Part shown: piece by piece, positions 23,600 through 35,030 of the stretch
How the letters are laid out: the number at the start of each line of letters is the position of its first letter
Numbering within the stretch: the stretch's first letter is position 1
DNA from: Rehmannia glutinosa
Lineage: Eukaryota; Streptophyta; Magnoliopsida; Lamiales; Orobanchaceae
Length of the DNA stretch: 64,000 bases
NCBI GenBank assembly: GCA_016081115.2
Contig: CM071934.1
Span: 60,497,267-60,561,266 of the forward strand
Direction: 5' to 3'
Made by a program: the position numbers and the translations under genes
Notes under the pieces: model-generated
What the model was told of the DNA's origin: nothing
What the model saw: the letters and a program-made list of their open reading frames with translations, nothing else
Databases searched by the model: none

Positions 23600-24900
23600 T
23601 GTCTTCTCCATTTTCATTGGGTTCATCAAACACCACATGGATAGAGTCTTTTGTGACCATTGTCCTTTGTTCAAGACTCTATAGGCTTTGCTTTCACCGA
23701 GTATCCCAAGAAGATACCTTCATCGACTTTAGCATCAAAAGCCTTTAGATTATCCTTCCCATTGTTGTGGATGAAGCATTTACATCCAAATATTTTAAAG
23801 TACCCAACATTTGGCTTTCTCCATGTCCAAATTTCATAGGGAGTCTTTGTCACTTTGTTTATTAATCATGCATCTATTTTGAGTATAGCATGCGGTGTTT
23901 ATAGCTTGACCCAAAATCTTTTTGCCAATCCAACTTGACTAACATAGTTTTTGCAGCTTCCTTGAGGTTCTATTCCTTCTTCTCGCTCTCCATTCATTTG
24001 TGAGTCCTTGCGTGAGATAATTCATGAGCAATACCATTTTCAACGCAGATCGAGTTATTATTCCATTGACAAACTCGGTTCCTCTATCGATCTTATCTTT
24101 ATAATGGTTTGACTCTTCTCATTTTGAACTCTTTTCATCGGTTGGGGTAACTTCGCAAGGTTTCCTTCTTTTTACACATGAAGATTGTCCATGTATATCT
24201 TGAATAATCATCCACCACTACTAGAGTGTATTTCTTTCCACTTATGATAGTAGCTCTCAACTGGGCCAAATAGATCCATATGCGGCCAGATGCATATCCT
24301 TGTTGAAGATGGACTTGACTTCTCTTTGAATGATGATTTGATCCGCTTTCCCATCCGGCATGCATCACAAATACTTTCTTTCTTGTACACCGAGTCCGTA
24401 ATCCTTCTACAAGATTACTCCTTGCAAGCTTGTTAATTGTCTTGAAATTTAGGTGGCTCGACTTCTTGTGCCACGACCAACTTGATTCGGCCGTACTCTT
24501 TGCTAGCGAGACAAGTGTTTGGTGTGGCGGTCGACCAATCTACCACATACATGTTCTTTTGTATGCGGATCCTTGCAACACCACTTCATTCGATTCATTA
24601 TGTCTTTAATTTGGCATACTCCCATATTGAATCCAACAATATAGCCCTTGTCGAGAGTTGATGATGCTTAACAAGTTGAAATTGAGGCCTTCAACGTATG
24701 CAACATCCGTGATTTCTAATCCATTTTTCTTGATGGATCCGAAAGTGCCTCTAATTTCCCCCGGAGCTTCATTTCCTCTAAATATGACTTTTGCACCTCT
24801 AATCTCCTTGAATTTTGACATTTTTCTTGTTTCTGTCACATATCCGGAACAGCCACTATCCATGTACCTTGGCACTCGCTTGTTCCTTGAACCCGCAATC
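23600..24900 (-). pseudogene. protease and integrase region of pol, element C
   Basis: The open frame 24606-24902 contains MDSGCSGYVT, the protease catalytic Asp-Ser-Gly, followed by GAKVIFRGNEAPGEIRG and ITDVAYVEGLNFNLLSI. Pieces at 24208-24390 give the integrase zinc cysteines (CDACRMGKRIKSSFK). Pieces at 24135-24368 give SGKKYTLVVVDDYSRYTW, the start of the integrase core. 23671-23853 holds the C-terminal GYFKIFGCKCFIHNNGKDNL and DEGIFLGYS motifs typical of copia integrase. Frameshifts divide these pieces. Unlike B, the protease motif keeps its Ser. Confidence 0.8.
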
Positions 24901-24999
24901 AAGAAATCGGTTTTTAGGTACCCATACTTGCCTGGGTCCCGAGGGGTTAGTCTTTGTAAGATGATCCAACCAACCTATAGCCAAATGATCGACTCTAAG

Positions 25000-27235
25000 A
25001 GGTTGCCATCTATCCGTGCCATAATCGTAATTCATTTTGGCAAGTTGCTTGGGGCTTTAGGTTCATACGATTTGTCTCTTTTGTCCGTATGCCTGTGTGT
25101 GCATTTTAGCAATTGTTTTCTTTGGGTAGTTATGATATCTCCGAGTGTAGTGCTTGGGTGCATATGTGTGCTTGATTATAGCTCTTTTGCCTTTGGAATG
25201 GCCTTTCTTGAGTTCTAGGCCTTTGCCATTTAGGCATGTATTCCATAGATCTTTGGCTTTGATATTTCATATTGTTCCAATCGGCTTGGCTTGCTAGTTT
25301 CTACCATTCCCATCATTTGTGTTCCTTTGATAGAACTTAAGGGATTTTGGTAGCTATGTTTCTTCTTCACAGTACTTCTGTTTGGAGTTTCTTTGAGGAA
25401 CTCTGCTGGATTTCTTCTCACTTTGTCCTCTCGATACTCAATCGCGATTTTCCTTTTTCTTTATATCCAAGGCCGCTTTGTTTGTGGTTGTGCTTTGGAA
25501 TGAATGTGTGTGCAACATTTGGTGTCTTGGATTTTTGAGATGCTTCATTACTTGAAGATCCTTTTTCCAAGATCACTATTGAAGTTTGACTATGCACAAA
25601 GAAATTGAATCTTATGCTTGTCTTGTCTCCACATTCTTTTTGGCTCATGATAAGGTCATCCAATGATTTAGATGCCTTTGTGAATGAAGCAATCACATTT
25701 TTGAGATCATTTTCTCTCTTTTCTATAGTAGTTATCTCTGCTACTAGTTTAGCATTCTCGGCCTTGACTCTTTGTTCTCATCGGCTATGTGACTTAGAGT
25801 ACTCGACTCTTTTAGTCACCGTGAGTTTTGGCTTTTTTGGTGCTGTTTTCCTCATTTAATAGTGTGTGTGAGGATTTAATGTGCTCAAAGTCTTTCATCA
25901 TTTTGCCTAATGAATCATAAAGATCGGTGGGTGATGAAGTGTGTGTGTCACAATCACTATCACTAGAATCGAATGAGATGAGTTAGAGTGTACCTCATCT
26001 TCTTGGTCGTCAAGTTGATCTTGTTCTTTAGCCATTAGGCACAGATTAAGGCTTCTTCTTGAGTCACTTGAGTAGTCACCTTCACTACTCTCGAGTATCT
26101 TTGCTTCTTTTGACTTAGTTGTATCAGCCTCAACGACCAACATTGCTCTTTTCTTTTCTTGCCTTCTTTCTCACGAAGACTCTTCTTTCTTCTTCATTCA
26201 TGTATTTATTGACTCTTTGGATATGGACAAATCAATAGCAAAGTGTCCTGGTTATCAATTCCAACACGGTTTTCAACTTTTTGATCGCTCTCTCATTTCT
26301 TGGGTTGTCGGCTCTTTGATATTCGACCTTTTGATACTCGGCTCTCTTTGGTGGCCTATCTTTCCTTGACTTGAGGGAGGAGAATGCCTTCTGGAGGATT
26401 CAACTTTGTTTCTTTTGTAGTTCTTGTTGAAGAACTTGCTGAATCTTTTAACCATCAAGGCAATTTCCTCCTGGTCAATGACTTCTTTGGTCTCGGCTCT
26501 CTTCCTTCCTTGACTATGAGTGCAAAATGTTTTTAGGTACATCTATCTCCTCTTGATCATTTCTTCTCAACTCAAACTCATAAGCTTTGAGGTCCGAGAA
26601 TAGTTCATGATTGGAAGTTTTTGATAGGTCCATCGAATACCTTAGAGCCATGGTCTTCATTTCCCACTCACCGGAGGCTCCTTAGTATCTTCATATATAC
26701 ACATCACCTTCTGTGTATTCTTTCCCAAATCTTTGAGAGCTCATTTGTAATTTCGGTGAATCTAGCATCCACCGGGGTCCATCGTTTCACCCGCAATCAT
26801 TTTGAAGTTTTCAAATTTTTGAACAACAGATAATTTGTTTTCCTTAATTTGCTCGGATCCTTCACAAATTAAGGTTAATTTATCCTGATTTCTTTGGTTG
26901 TCTTGCAAGATTTGACTTTTTTGAACATGGCTTTGTCCAAAGTCTTCTAAAGTATATCCTTGGCCACATTGTCAAGGTTGTATCTTTTTGTCATCATTTG
27001 TCCATTAAGCTCTTGATTTTTCAACCATAGGCTGGTCTAGGAGGAAGCGACCTCTTCTTCCTCACTTTCAGCAGCTCTCCTTGCAAATGTTCACCTTCAT
27101 TATTTGCGGTGGCCCATCCTCTATCACTATCCACATCTCATCATGTAAAGGCGATACATGAGCACGCATACGTATTTTCCGATCATCAAATTCTTCAATG
27201 GTGAACATAGGAATGCGTGTCAAATTTGCTTCCAT
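25000..27235 (-). pseudogene. gag of element C
   Basis: The start is ATG at 27235, directly comparable to 9227 of B and about 130 bases from the primer site. Order along the minus strand: EFDD segment, UBN2-like core (about 26560-26960), DQEEIALMVKRFSKFFNKNYKRNK (about 26400-26480), a damaged zinc knuckle with GHFAIDCPYP-like remains (about 26225-26280), an acidic CLMAKEQDQLDDQEDEVHSNSS stretch (25907-26143), and a Ser/Lys-rich tail with ASFTKASKSLDDLIMSQKECGDK (25418-25696). The long post-knuckle tail is unusual for simple copia gag and recalls Sirevirus gag. Frames are broken many times. Confidence 0.75.
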
Positions 27236-27350
27236 GATAATACCTTTGTTGTTAATAAAAATGGTTTTTGAAAGAACAAGTGTTAAAAACTACTTTGAAG
27301 GATTGGAGATCTAGTTCAGTAACCAGTGCGGAAGGATCAATGAACCAATC

Positions 27351-27362
27351 GCTCTGATACCA
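27351..27362 (-). other. primer-binding site of element C
   Basis: GCTCTGATACCA is the inverse of the tRNA-Met primer site. It lies two bases inside the 5' LTR (27365), matching the spacing in element B. Confidence 0.9.
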
Positions 27363-27364
27363 CT

Positions 27365-28854
27365 TGTAGGTCCCAAGGGGTGTGAGTAAGGTTTAGAAGG
27401 GGGTTGAATAAACCTTACCAACTTTTCGATTTCATCCTTTTAAAATAATTGAGTTAAATACACAAATACATCCTTGAGGGACAGACTAAGTTAGTTAACC
27501 AAATGAGTTAGCCACTCAACACGATTGAGTTTGTTGATAGAATAACTCACTTTGTTTAATCTAAACCTTAACTTGGTTGTGATAAGATTTTCAGCGGAAG
27601 ACTTAACACCCTTGAATTTGATTTAAGTTTGTTTTAACACTTGGTTTTAGCACTTTGTTAATTATCGAGTTGGATAGAAAATTATCGTGAGATATTAAAT
27701 GATATGTAGAAAGTAAATGTTGAAATGTAAATGGCACAATAAATTTTATAGAGGTTCGAAGATGGGGTAATTCTTCTACTCTCTCTTCTCCAACTCCCGG
27801 AGGAATCAACTAAGTATTGATCGAGTCTGAGTGGTTATTAGTGCGGATACAAGTTTTGATCACACACCGACTTGATCCTTTGGGACTCGATGCGGAGATG
27901 CCTTGGTCACACAAGCTGGCTTCTCGTGCGACTCGGCTTCTTCTTCACAGGGGCGTGCCTTGCTACTACAGCTCACTTGCTCAAGCTTCTTGGATTTGAT
28001 CACGAAGCCCTCCAATAACTTGAGAGTAGTTCGGCCTTGAACCTTTCTACAATCCTCCTTGAATGTAGACCCCTTTTGATTCTTCAAAAGTTTCCTCTTC
28101 AACAGTTTGAAGTTGTCTTTCCTTCACAGCTTGGTGTTGGATCAATTTCCTTCAAGTTTAGGCTTGAGGATTTGCTTGAATAACTTGAGAATATTTTGTA
28201 GGTTACTGATATGAATAAATGCTTGATTGCTCGTGGTTCGGTATTAAAGGTTACCTTTTCTCAAAGTGATTCCTCGGCCTTTTATAGTGACCTTTCAAAT
28301 ATCTGCCCGTTGAAGAGATAGGCTGATTTTCAAAAGACAGTAGTGGTCGTTGGCTTGTCTTGTTGCAGTCCTTGATATTGACATTTTCTCGTATTAAATG
28401 AACCTTGACTTTTGATCGAGTCCGACACACCAAGCATCTTCCTATTGGTTTATTCCTTTTGCACGCTTCTCGGGGTCGAGCACTTTAAGACATTGCGGCA
28501 TGGAAGTATTACTTATTTAGGTAATATTCTTGACTTATAACGGATTCTTTTGATTGTCTTGACTTGACTGCATTCATTAACTTCCCCGGGTGACTTGAGT
28601 CGGCTCCCAATAATGGATGACTCATCTGTCCCATCAACTTGAGACTTGGCTATCTTGAGTTGACTTGACGACACTTCGCACACCGTATCCCATTGATACT
28701 CTTTTCATCGAGTTCTTGACTTCTCTTCCTAGCCACACTCGGCTAAATGCAGTCTATCTATTACAATGTAAATTACAAGGAAAATGGGGTGCCAACTTTC
28801 TAGTCTAAGTTTTACGTGGCATTCATCAAAATCTAAACAATAAATTTCCCAACA
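27365..28854 (-). repeat. 5' LTR of element C
   Basis: A 1490-bp LTR from TGTAGGTCCC to TTTCCCAACA. The minus-strand TATA box TTTTATA is at 28280-28286. It differs from the 3' LTR mainly by short deletions of a few bases. Confidence 0.88.
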
Positions 28855-28861
28855 ACGTCCC

Positions 28862-28869
28862 ATATATAG
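28862..28869 (+). promoter_or_regulatory. putative ORF3 promoter of element B
   Basis: ATATATAGA-type TATA box followed by a TCTCTCTCCTCAC leader and AAACCCTAG. It begins only two or three bases after the right TSD of element C, so its original upstream sequence now lies 13.7 kb away at 15106. Elements A and C carry the same motif at the same place. Confidence 0.5.
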
Positions 28870-28984
28870 AGAATTTTATTTTCTCTCTCCTCACATTCAC
28901 TCTCTTACTCACAAAGAAATCAAACTCTCTCTGTGCAAAGTAGTTCAAAACCCTAGTTTTCATCTTTCGATTTCAAAACGAAAG

Positions 28985-31900
28985 GGCACCATAATACAAC
29001 TATATTAAACTTCTTTGAGAAGATTCATACATGAGCTCTTGTTGATTTTGAAGGCCTTGTCAAACAGGGCATTGATAAGGATTTGGCTAAGAAGATTGCT
29101 CAGAAACTTGAGAAGGCTGGTCTCAAGAAGTTTCTGACTTTGGAGATGACCCATACGTACCTAGAGGAAGTGGCTATGTACTATGTGAATGACACAATTC
29201 ATGATGATGAGATTCGTTCATCTGTGAACAACAAGGAATTTAAGTTGACAACATCAGACCTAGCTGAACACTGCTTTCTCCCTACCAATGGTTTGAAAGA
29301 GTTGACTGGTAAGGATGTGAACTTGACTTCGGCTTGGAAGGAGATAGCCAAGCCTCAGGCTGCCGGAAAATAAAACTTCTCAGCTTTGAAGAAGATGATT
29401 AAGGAAGACTACCACAAGTTTATGGATGTGGTAGCTAAGTGCATCGACATGAAGTTTGGCTCATTCAATCAGCTCTCTTAGACTAAGCTAATTGTAATGG
29501 CGGCGATTATGGAGAAAAAAGAGGTTGGTAAAAATTTGAGTTCATTTTCTCGCAAGTTGTGCACGAATGTCTTGAACATGAAGGTGGTCGATGGGAAGTT
29601 TGTTAGTTCGTTGGGATATGGCGGATCTTAGAAGTAGGCCCATGCAAAGAAGCACTGCCACCTCGAGGGGAATCGGTGAGCATGTCCCCGGGACATAGCT
29701 ATTTCTGCTAAAGCCCCTCACCTAAGCTTTATTCGGCTCCCTCCCCGTGGTGAGAAAGAAAAGGATTGTTGTGCCCCATAAGCCAATCACGCAAAGAAAC
29801 CGATGGTGGCAGAGTCATTGCCATGGGCCGAGGAATAGGAGGAAGAAGTTTTCCCCCGGAGAGGAAGACCGGGAGGAGACTTGTGAAGAAAGGTGACAAA
29901 ATTTCTTGAGCCGACTAAGAAGGAAGAAGCTATTGTCGATGAACAATAGAAATCAAAGGACACCAATGGTGTGGAAAGCACTGAGCGAGAAACTCAAGCA
30001 GCCGCTCAGCCACATACATTTGAACAATATTCAAATTGTTAGGCCCACATCTGAGATATCTTAAAGAGACACAGTTGATACAAGGAAAGAAGAGTTAGTT
30101 GTGATTCCACCTCAAACCGATGTTGTTGCTATGAGGAACAGAAGGCTACTGAAGAGCATATGCAGGAAGACGATGATGATGAGATTCATATCCTATCCCC
30201 GCATATCTAGAATATGAAGATAGGTTGTGCATATGGAGAGCACTGGAAGCTTGGTGCGGCTTTCAATTTAAAAGGCCCGAGTTCATTGAAGAGGAGGAAT
30301 ACCTCCTAGAATTTTTGGGAAATGTTGGCATTCGCTCTACTCTCGATGAAGATTTTTGCACGACTATCCTTTATGAGAAGAAGGATGAGGAGAAAGCTAA
30401 GGCGATTAAGAAGGCCAAGCGGTTGAGAATCCCTAAAACCTCACTTTTGTCCTTTCACATGCCCTAATATTCTTGAAAGTGCCTTACAAAAAGTGCGGCT
30501 AGAGCAATGTGGAAGTGTTGGATCTTCGATCCGATCAAAGAAGGCCGAGTCGCAGCAAGCACTTAAAAAGTCCAAGGTGATGCATGAGTAATCATTGCAT
30601 AGGGGCCCTGGAGAGTCATCTTCCTTTCAAATCTCTCCTACCCCGATATTCTTGAAATGGTGAGGACCATTGATGCTTCTACCTTACCAAAGACACTCAA
30701 AGGACTCACCAAGGAAATTGGCGATGAAGCTACGAATGAAGATGTAGTAGGCAACCTAGCTGAGCCAAGCCTTTCAAAAGTTGTTGAGACAATTTGCATA
30801 GATGGTGACAACTCAAAGGGAATAGTCGAGTCTCATGTGTAAGTTGACCCTGCGATCGTGATTCAAAATTGGTGCGCCCGACTAAGGGGGGAAGCTCGAA
30901 CACACCACAGCCGGGTTGGAGAAGGTTGTGGAAGACCTTCCCAAACTAAAGTTAGGAGGCGAAGGTGAGACACAAATAGAAGAGGCGAGTGGGATTGACG
31001 ACGCTCAGGCGGTTAAAACTGTCTCAGCTAAAATTCCAATTACACTGCAGGCCAAGGACGCTGCTGAAACAGCTGAGGCAAAGGATGGACAACAGACCAT
31101 GTCAGTTGAGACTGATGGTCATGAAAGTGCAATCTAAGAGGTTGAGACCTCCAAGAATGCCATTTTTGAATACCCTAATGCGATTAAGTCTGCGAGAAGG
31201 GAATCTTTGGCGTTGCGAGTGGTTGAGACTAACCGCTAAGGTTCTTTGAAGGCCCACAGGAGGTTGAGACTTTCTTGGGTGTTGTTCTTGAGAAAGAAAA
31301 ATTGTCAGTTCCTGCATCAGAGTCACCTGAAATGGAAGAAATAGTGTGTTGCATGACTCCAATGACAATGTGTCAGTTCCTGCATCAGAGTCACCTGAAA
31401 TGGAAGAAATAGTGTGTTGTCAGTTCCTTGGCACTGGCAATCAAGCTGAGTCCACCCCCAAAGACAAAGTTGTAGAGGATCCAACTATAGAGGAACAAGT
31501 GGCAGAATTGAAAAAAGCACATAAGGAAGCTGCCTTATCTCAATTTATTTTGGTTGATGGACCACCCCTAATGGTGCCATCCCCAGCCCGTGATGCTGCT
31601 AAGACGGCTGAGGCTTCGAATACTCCAAAGAAAGCAACAAGCTGGAGCCAACGGCTATTGAGACCACTTTGAGGCCCGATCAACTCAGTAGGGCTAACAC
31701 GATTCTGCGGCGCGCCAATAAAGCTCCCACAGCTGAGGCACAAAGAGCTGCAAGCCAGGGGAATAAAGGAAATGCTCCCAAAGGAGAAGTGGGAGAAGTC
31801 CCTTTAGTCTCTAGTGGTCTATTCAAAGAATATTTCCCATTTATTGAGGAAGTCCCACTTTGGCGATCAATCTGTTTGAAGAATGTGCAAATTATTCAAA

Positions 31901-33403
31901 GAATATAGATCCCGGAAGAACTTCGTAGCTCGGATGACTTACAAGTGGTACCGTTGGTTTTTATTTTGACTCTTTGTTGCGGAGGATCGATCCGTGAGGC
32001 GGAGACTTGAAAAAGCCTTCAAGGTTATGTGCTCTAAAATGGAAGCAATGGAAAGAAGCTTTGCTTCTCTCAACCAATGGCCGGACAACCACGACACAAT
32101 GATTTTAGGAGCTATCCGAGGAGTAGTTCTCCGAATTCAGAATGGACTATGCAAACAAAGGCGCTAAGAAGATAGCAAGAACCACTTCAAATCACTCTTT
32201 GCCAAACTTGTGATTTGGTGGGGTGAGCAAGCCCAATTCCTTTAGAGACAATGAGTCAACGTAAACAAGATAGAAACAACGCACAAGATGACATGGAGTT
32301 CTTTGAGACTTCAACATAAGCAATACCTTCAAAACACGAGAAAGAACTACGGGAGGCTGAGATGATCTTTGATGGCGCAGAGATGAAGGCTCTTAGATCG
32401 AAACATAGAAGCGACTCACTCGGTCACCATGACAAAGCTGGATTGTATTCTCACTCACATTCCTCACATTTCTTTTGTTGGCATGATGCCAAAAAGGGGG
32501 AAATGAAGGCGTAAGTAAGGGGAAGAACCTAAGAAGACCCCATCCCCTTGAAGATTATATTGGATAAATCTCAACTCGGCTCATCAACCACTCTCTCCAT
32601 TCCCGATTTGCCCACGGGATATGTCGGCTAATGTGAAAGCGACTTAGCCTTTCGAGAAAACAAGAGTTGCAATCGAAGCTGAATTTGCGAAATCGATCCA
32701 CGAGGCAACATGGTCGCATAGAAGGTCTAAAATCCAAATTCCATGGTCCCCCAACAAGTTTGCTCCCAGGTTTGCCAGCAGTGAAGTTCCCGGAAGGACC
32801 CGGTGCGGATGCGAGATCGAGCGAGTCGGTTGAAGAATTTGAAATACTTAAATCGGAAGGATTCTTCAAGGGAATGAATCTCGCAAAGGCATTGGATTTG
32901 TCTTGGGAAAGAGGTTTGGACGTTGTTAAGTTAGCCGATAAGTAGTAGACTCGGTCGAGTAGTCGCGAGACTTCAAAGGCTCCACCATGTCAAAGACACT
33001 CCCGGAGGAGTAGCGGTAAGGAAGAAGAGGAAGGGGAAGGTCGGTGGAAGAGGCGGAGGCACTCCACCAAGTAGACCTAAGGATATGCAATACATAAATC
33101 CCCAAAAGAAGGATTTGTTGTCTTGGGCTGGACAAAGGGAATTCGAAAATAAAGATGTTGCCAGACGAAATGAAGAGGCGGCTAAGCGCCAAGAGAAAGA
33201 GAATATAAGGTAAGAGCAATAATGGGAAGAGTGAAGGAGGAGAGACCAAGCTCGAGAAGAGAGCTTATGAGAAAAGAGAAAGGAAAAAGATGATAAGAAG
33301 AAGAAGACATGAGAAGGGAAGATGAAGAGAGAAGAAGGAAGCGATGTAGAGACACACCGAGACTCCTGCGGACACTTTCTTGTTGTATTTTTACTTAATT
33401 GTA
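28985..33403 (+). pseudogene. ORF3 of element B (extra ORF after pol)
   Basis: Unknown function. The first conserved stretch (29050-29370) is readable for about 105 codons: DFEGLVKQGIDKDLAKKIAQ, ending in SDLAEHCFLPTNGLKELTGK. This weakly resembles the domain annotated as putative plant transposon protein. The ATG seen in A and C is ATA here (about 28992). The middle (30650-31900) is acidic and Glu/Ala/Thr-rich. It contains a local direct duplication at 31310-31410, in which VPASESPEMEEIVC occurs twice. The C-terminal part has EEFEILKSEGFFKGMNLAKAL (about 32830-32890) and a K/E/R-rich tail to a stop near 33403. Many frameshifts and stops break it. No membrane segment or signal peptide was seen. 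Confidence 0.65.
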
Positions 33404-33566
33404 AATACACAAAAAAAATTGTAAGTACTTTGTAACCTTTTCATTGTACTTTGTAAATACATTGTAAAGTGCAGAATGATATGTTCAATAAAATGACATA
33501 TTAATACAAATCATTCTTATTCAAGCACTATTTACTTTGTTATTTTATTCAAGTTTTGGCATCATC

Positions 33567-33581
33567 AAAAAAAGGGGAAAT
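33567..33581 (+). other. polypurine tract of element B
   Basis: The purine run AAAAAAAGGGGAAA immediately precedes the 3' LTR, in the same context (GGCATCATCAAA) as in C and, in altered form, D. Confidence 0.8.
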
Positions 33582-35025
33582 TATTGGGAAATTTATGTAA
33601 TAGATTTTGATGATGCTATGTAAAACTTAGATTAGGAAGTTGGCACCCCAATTCTGCTGTAAAATCAACTATGTAATAGATAGGGTTCTATTAGATGAGT
33701 CGAAGCAGCCAAGTTGAAGATTGCAGAAGTTGACTGAAGATTGAAGTGAAGACTATGATGTGTGTCAGCTGAGTATTGCGGTGAAGTATCAGTCAAGTAC
33801 TAGAAAAACTGTCTCGGTCAGCTGACTGATAGCTAAGTCACTCCCAGTTAAGTGGAGAAGACTATCAAAGGGGTTAAGCAGCAAAAATGACTCAAGAAAG
33901 CTGAAGACATCCGTTGATAAGCAAAGTCAAATGTTTGTTGAAAGAAGAAACTGACAGACTGCAAACCATAAAGCAGTTATGCTGAAAGAGTGCAAAAAGT
34001 TAGGAACCAATGGGATGCTCCTGCAAACCTGCGGAAATTCAAGCAAGGCTGCAGAGCATTAATTCGAGGTTCAGGCTACATCAAATGTTGCAAGATAATA
34101 CAAGCCAACGACCTTAAAGTGTAGTTTGAAAAATGGATCTATCTCTTCAAAGGATACATTTTTCAAATAGGCACTATAAAAGGCTGAGGAACTTTAGAGA
34201 GAGAACACTAATGACACACAAGAGCATTCAAGCAATCTGAGCAAAGTGAAAAATACTCTCAAGCTATTCACTCAATCCTCAAGCCTAAAACTCGAAGGAA
34301 ATCGATCCAACACACTAAGTGAAGGAAAGACAACTTCAAACTGTTGAGATGAAGACATAGTTGAAAGACGAGTGGGGTCCGAACAACTAAGGTTGAAGGA
34401 AGTGCGATGAAGGTTTCAATTCGAACCACAGACTTTGGACTTGTTGGAGGGCTGCGTAATCAAATCCAAAAGTCTAAAAGAGCTAAAGTAGCGGGACAAC
34501 CGTCTTGTGAAGAGTCAAATCCCAAGAAGAAGCCGATTGTGTGATCAAGGCTAAGCTTGGATTGTCATCCTTTTGTAACGAAGTCACATTACTTAGTAGA
34601 TTACCTCCGGGGTTGGAGAAGAGTGTATTAGAGGAATTACCCCATACTCGAACCACTATAAAAATTGCTCACATTCAGCACATTTAATTTTTGCATATAT
34701 CTGTTGTGTGTCAAATTTGCTAAGTCTACTGATAATAACTTAACCTAAAAACAAGTGTTGGAAACATATTTTAATCAAAGGGTGTAAGACTTCCGCTGAA
34801 AAACCAAGTCTGTTGTATTTCTAAAAAGGTCACCTCACTCAGTTGAGCTATCTTATCAACAGCTCTCTCGAGTGGCTAACTCTACTGTTAAGGTTGACTA
34901 AGCTGTCCCTCAAGGACTAAGCTGACTTGTGATAAAACTTTGATTTAAAAGGACAAAAATCGAAAATCTGTAAAGTCTATTCACCCCCTCCCTAGACTTT
35001 TCTTAATCACCCCTTGGGACCTACA
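33582..35025 (+). repeat. 3' LTR of element B (full length)
   Basis: A 1444-bp LTR from TATTGGGAAATTT (first G changed to A) to GGGACCTACA. It is the best plus-strand reference copy of the family LTR. The first 150 or so bases differ from the 5' LTR at about nine or ten positions, by eye. Confidence 0.9.
34175..34181 (+). promoter_or_regulatory. LTR TATA box
   Basis: TATAAAA followed by GGCTGAGGA is kept in all long LTR copies (559-565 here plus strand; 16027-16033 and 28280-28286 minus strand). It is the probable core promoter of the full-length element RNA. Confidence 0.55.
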
Positions 35026-35030
35026 ACTTC

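Larger units (their letters stand above)
15112..28854 (-). mobile_element. copia element C, innermost of the nest
   Basis: A 13.7-kb element with both LTRs, primer site, gag, protease, integrase, RT, RNase H, ORF3 and polypurine tract, all on the minus strand. The ends are CTCAGGGTCCCAAGG (15112, slightly altered from TGTAGGTCCC) and TTTCCCAACA (28854). The TSD is ACGTC (15107-15111 and 28855-28859). It lies inside B, just upstream of B's ORF3 TATA box. Frameshifts are numerous in gag, integrase and ORF3, so it is unlikely to be autonomous although structurally complete. Confidence 0.9.
8731..35025 (+). mobile_element. copia element B, middle of the nest
   Basis: It is bounded by TGTTGGGAAATTT at 8731 and GGGACCTACA ending at 35025. 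The 5-bp TSD is ACTTC (8726-8730 and 35026-35030). The order is 5' LTR, primer site, gag, protease, integrase, RT, RNase H, ORF3, polypurine tract, 3' LTR. Element C with its duplicated target (15112-28859) interrupts it between RNase H and ORF3. Without C it is about 12.5 kb. It sits in the C-terminal coding part of ORF3 of element A, in the opposite orientation. gag and pol have many frameshifts, so it is not autonomous. Confidence 0.9.

Noticed and set aside
16686..28860. ORF3 as a retroviral-type envelope gene
   Set aside because: Position fits the env-like ORFs of Sireviruses, but no signal peptide, furin-like site or membrane anchor is visible in any copy, so the neutral name ORF3 is used.
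32973..33410. Minus-strand frame with many Leu/Phe/Ser that looks like a membrane protein
   Set aside because: It is the antisense of the K/E/R-rich tail of ORF3 in element B. The same false membrane pattern appears opposite the tails in A and C.
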